A stretch of DNA of 14,000 nucleotides. Source: Candidatus Wallbacteria bacterium (GTDB taxonomy: Bacteria; Muiribacteriota; JAQTZZ01). Under the pieces are notes generated by a model. The model worked only from the letters and a program-made list of their open reading frames with translations, was not told the DNA's origin and ran no database searches. The stretch covers positions 1 through 14,000 of the forward strand of contig JAQTRI010000046.1 in assembly GCA_028711905.1 (NCBI GenBank), written 5' to 3'. The translations under genes and the position numbers were made by a program. Below are positions 13,138-14,000 of the stretch, one piece after another; within the stretch, counting starts at the first letter, position 1, and the number at the start of each line of letters is the position of its first letter.

Positions 13138-14000
13138 ATGCAAAAGCAGAAAAAGGTTTCCTCAGTACATTTCGATTTTGAAAACCTGTCGGATTTTCCT
13201 GTTGACAGCGGTACTGTTTCCTCAATGTTCGAAACAATTCTTAACGAACAGTTACCTGACCTGAACATGCAGAATACGAAAGTGAAGAGGGAAGTACAGA
13301 TTGTGGACGGCGGCGGTTCAGGCGCTGAGGGCAACCTTATCCGGGTCGCACCCGACACGGGCAGCGGAGAAAGCTGCTTTTTGGAAAACCTTGACCTCCT
13401 GTTCCGCCACGAACTGACGCATCTACTCTTAGCCGAGGCCTGCGGCACAGGCAATATCCAGATCATTTTCTGGGAAGGCATTCCCAACTGGTTTGCCGAA
13501 AACAAGGTGCGCACGATAAAATTCGGTTTTTCCTATCACGAATACTGCCGGGCGTTCCTGGTATCAGACAAGCTGCTGCCTTTAAACCTGTTCGTTATTG
13601 CTCACGATTATTATTCCATGCGCCGGGATTTCAGGTATGACCTGCAGGCAGCCTCATTCTGCGGATATCTCGCAGGAAAGTACGGCATCGATTCAATCAT
13701 CGGAGCGCTGAAAGAATTCCAGCCGCCCACACCGGACCACCCGGTTATCGAAATCAGTAAGCTGTTGATGGGCTTTTCAGGGAAAAAGCTTTCTGCTTTG
13801 GAGAAAGACTGGCAGAAGTTTCTTTTAAACAAAGTCACAGCCCGACCGGACCGCGAGGAGCGCGCTGCTTCCTACACCCTGCCTTCATTTGAAGAACCGC
13901 CTTACACCCACTGCGGATTCTGCAACGACCGTTACGACCGGTCTCACACGCACTGCCCGTATTGCGGCGTGGACACAGGAATTGTGCTGAGTGTGAGGTG
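13138..14000 (+). CDS. HExxH metallopeptidase-like protein with zinc ribbon (incomplete at 3' end)
   Basis: At least 287 codons are open to the window edge. FRHELTHLLL (91-95 HELTH) followed by FWEGIPNWFAE (Glu113) has the arrangement of gluzincin peptidases of the MA-like type, where two His and a downstream Glu bind zinc. A C-terminal CGFC (259-262) and CPYC (273-276) pair forms a zinc ribbon. There is no signal peptide, so it probably acts in the cytosol. ATG 13138 is preferred over in-frame ATG 13129 because GGGAG ends nine bases before the former and directly abuts the latter. GC content and codon use resemble the PHA region rather than the AT-rich island. Substrate unknown. Confidence 0.75.
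   Translation, partial: MQKQKKVSSVHFDFENLSDFPVDSGTVSSMFETILNEQLPDLNMQNTKVKREVQIVDGGGSGAEGNLIRVAPDTGSGESCFLENLDLLFRHELTHLLLAEACGTGNIQIIFWEGIPNWFAENKVRTIKFGFSYHEYCRAFLVSDKLLPLNLFVIAHDYYSMRRDFRYDLQAASFCGYLAGKYGIDSIIGALKEFQPPTPDHPVIEISKLLMGFSGKKLSALEKDWQKFLLNKVTARPDREERAASYTLPSFEEPPYTHCGFCNDRYDRSHTHCPYCGVDTGIVLSVR

Noticed and set aside
12966..13181. 71-codon plus-strand ORF running through repeat copy 2 into the metallopeptidase start
   Set aside because: The other frame of the repeat shows the better conserved peptide, and this frame overlaps the well-supported start of the metallopeptidase gene.

Overview
The window reads as a Gram-negative-type bacterial chromosome. It holds a polyhydroxyalkanoate (PHA) gene cluster, a single-piece tmRNA gene, and a foreign-looking stretch beginning at the tmRNA 3' end. 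The sequence does not fix the phylum: the PHA genes and tmRNA would suit Desulfobacterota or an uncultured relative, but that is a guess. All protein and RNA names come from motif recognition by eye; no database search was run.

Left part (1-6081), all on the minus strand. In transcription order: a polytopic membrane protein (6081-4969), an exported M28 zinc aminopeptidase (4875-3613), a STAS-domain anti-sigma-factor antagonist (3570-3214), the PHA repressor PhaR (2997-2425), a short PhaE-like synthase subunit (2244-1888), a small phasin-like protein (1858-1559), the PHA synthase PhaC (1548-424) and the start of a FabG/PhaB-type reductase (250 to beyond the window edge). Together these reduce the monomer precursor, polymerise it, coat the granule and control expression. 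A near-consensus sigma-70 promoter with TTGCA/TGCAA palindromic elements precedes the phaE-phasin-phaC operon and is a strong PhaR operator candidate. Related 14-bp tandem repeats sit directly after the stop codons of phaC and the STAS gene.

Middle (6100-6710): the tmRNA gene ssrA (6194-6544), with its own TTGACA-N17-TAGAAT promoter and tag ADNNYALAA. Its last 15 bases recur at 6691-6705, the usual mark of site-specific integration at tmRNA.

Accessory region (about 6545-13050), visibly AT-richer. It carries a small unknown protein and an Nmad3 (nucleotide modification associated domain 3) protein, a three-helix membrane protein of unknown function, a 23-bp-phased array of CGGATT-like motifs upstream of a possible ADP-ribosyltransferase-like protein, a decayed scrap of a second nmad3 3' end, a HipA-like kinase with a DUF3037 partner, and a VapBC-type toxin-antitoxin pair. 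The antitoxin reading frame is broken by a -1 frameshift at A-runs. The VapBC pair is flanked by 78-79 bp direct repeats. No integrase or transposase is visible. The content (modification-associated protein, kinase pair, toxin-antitoxin) resembles a defence or stability island.

Right edge (13138 to beyond 14000, plus strand): an incomplete cytosolic HExxH metallopeptidase-like protein with a C-terminal zinc ribbon.
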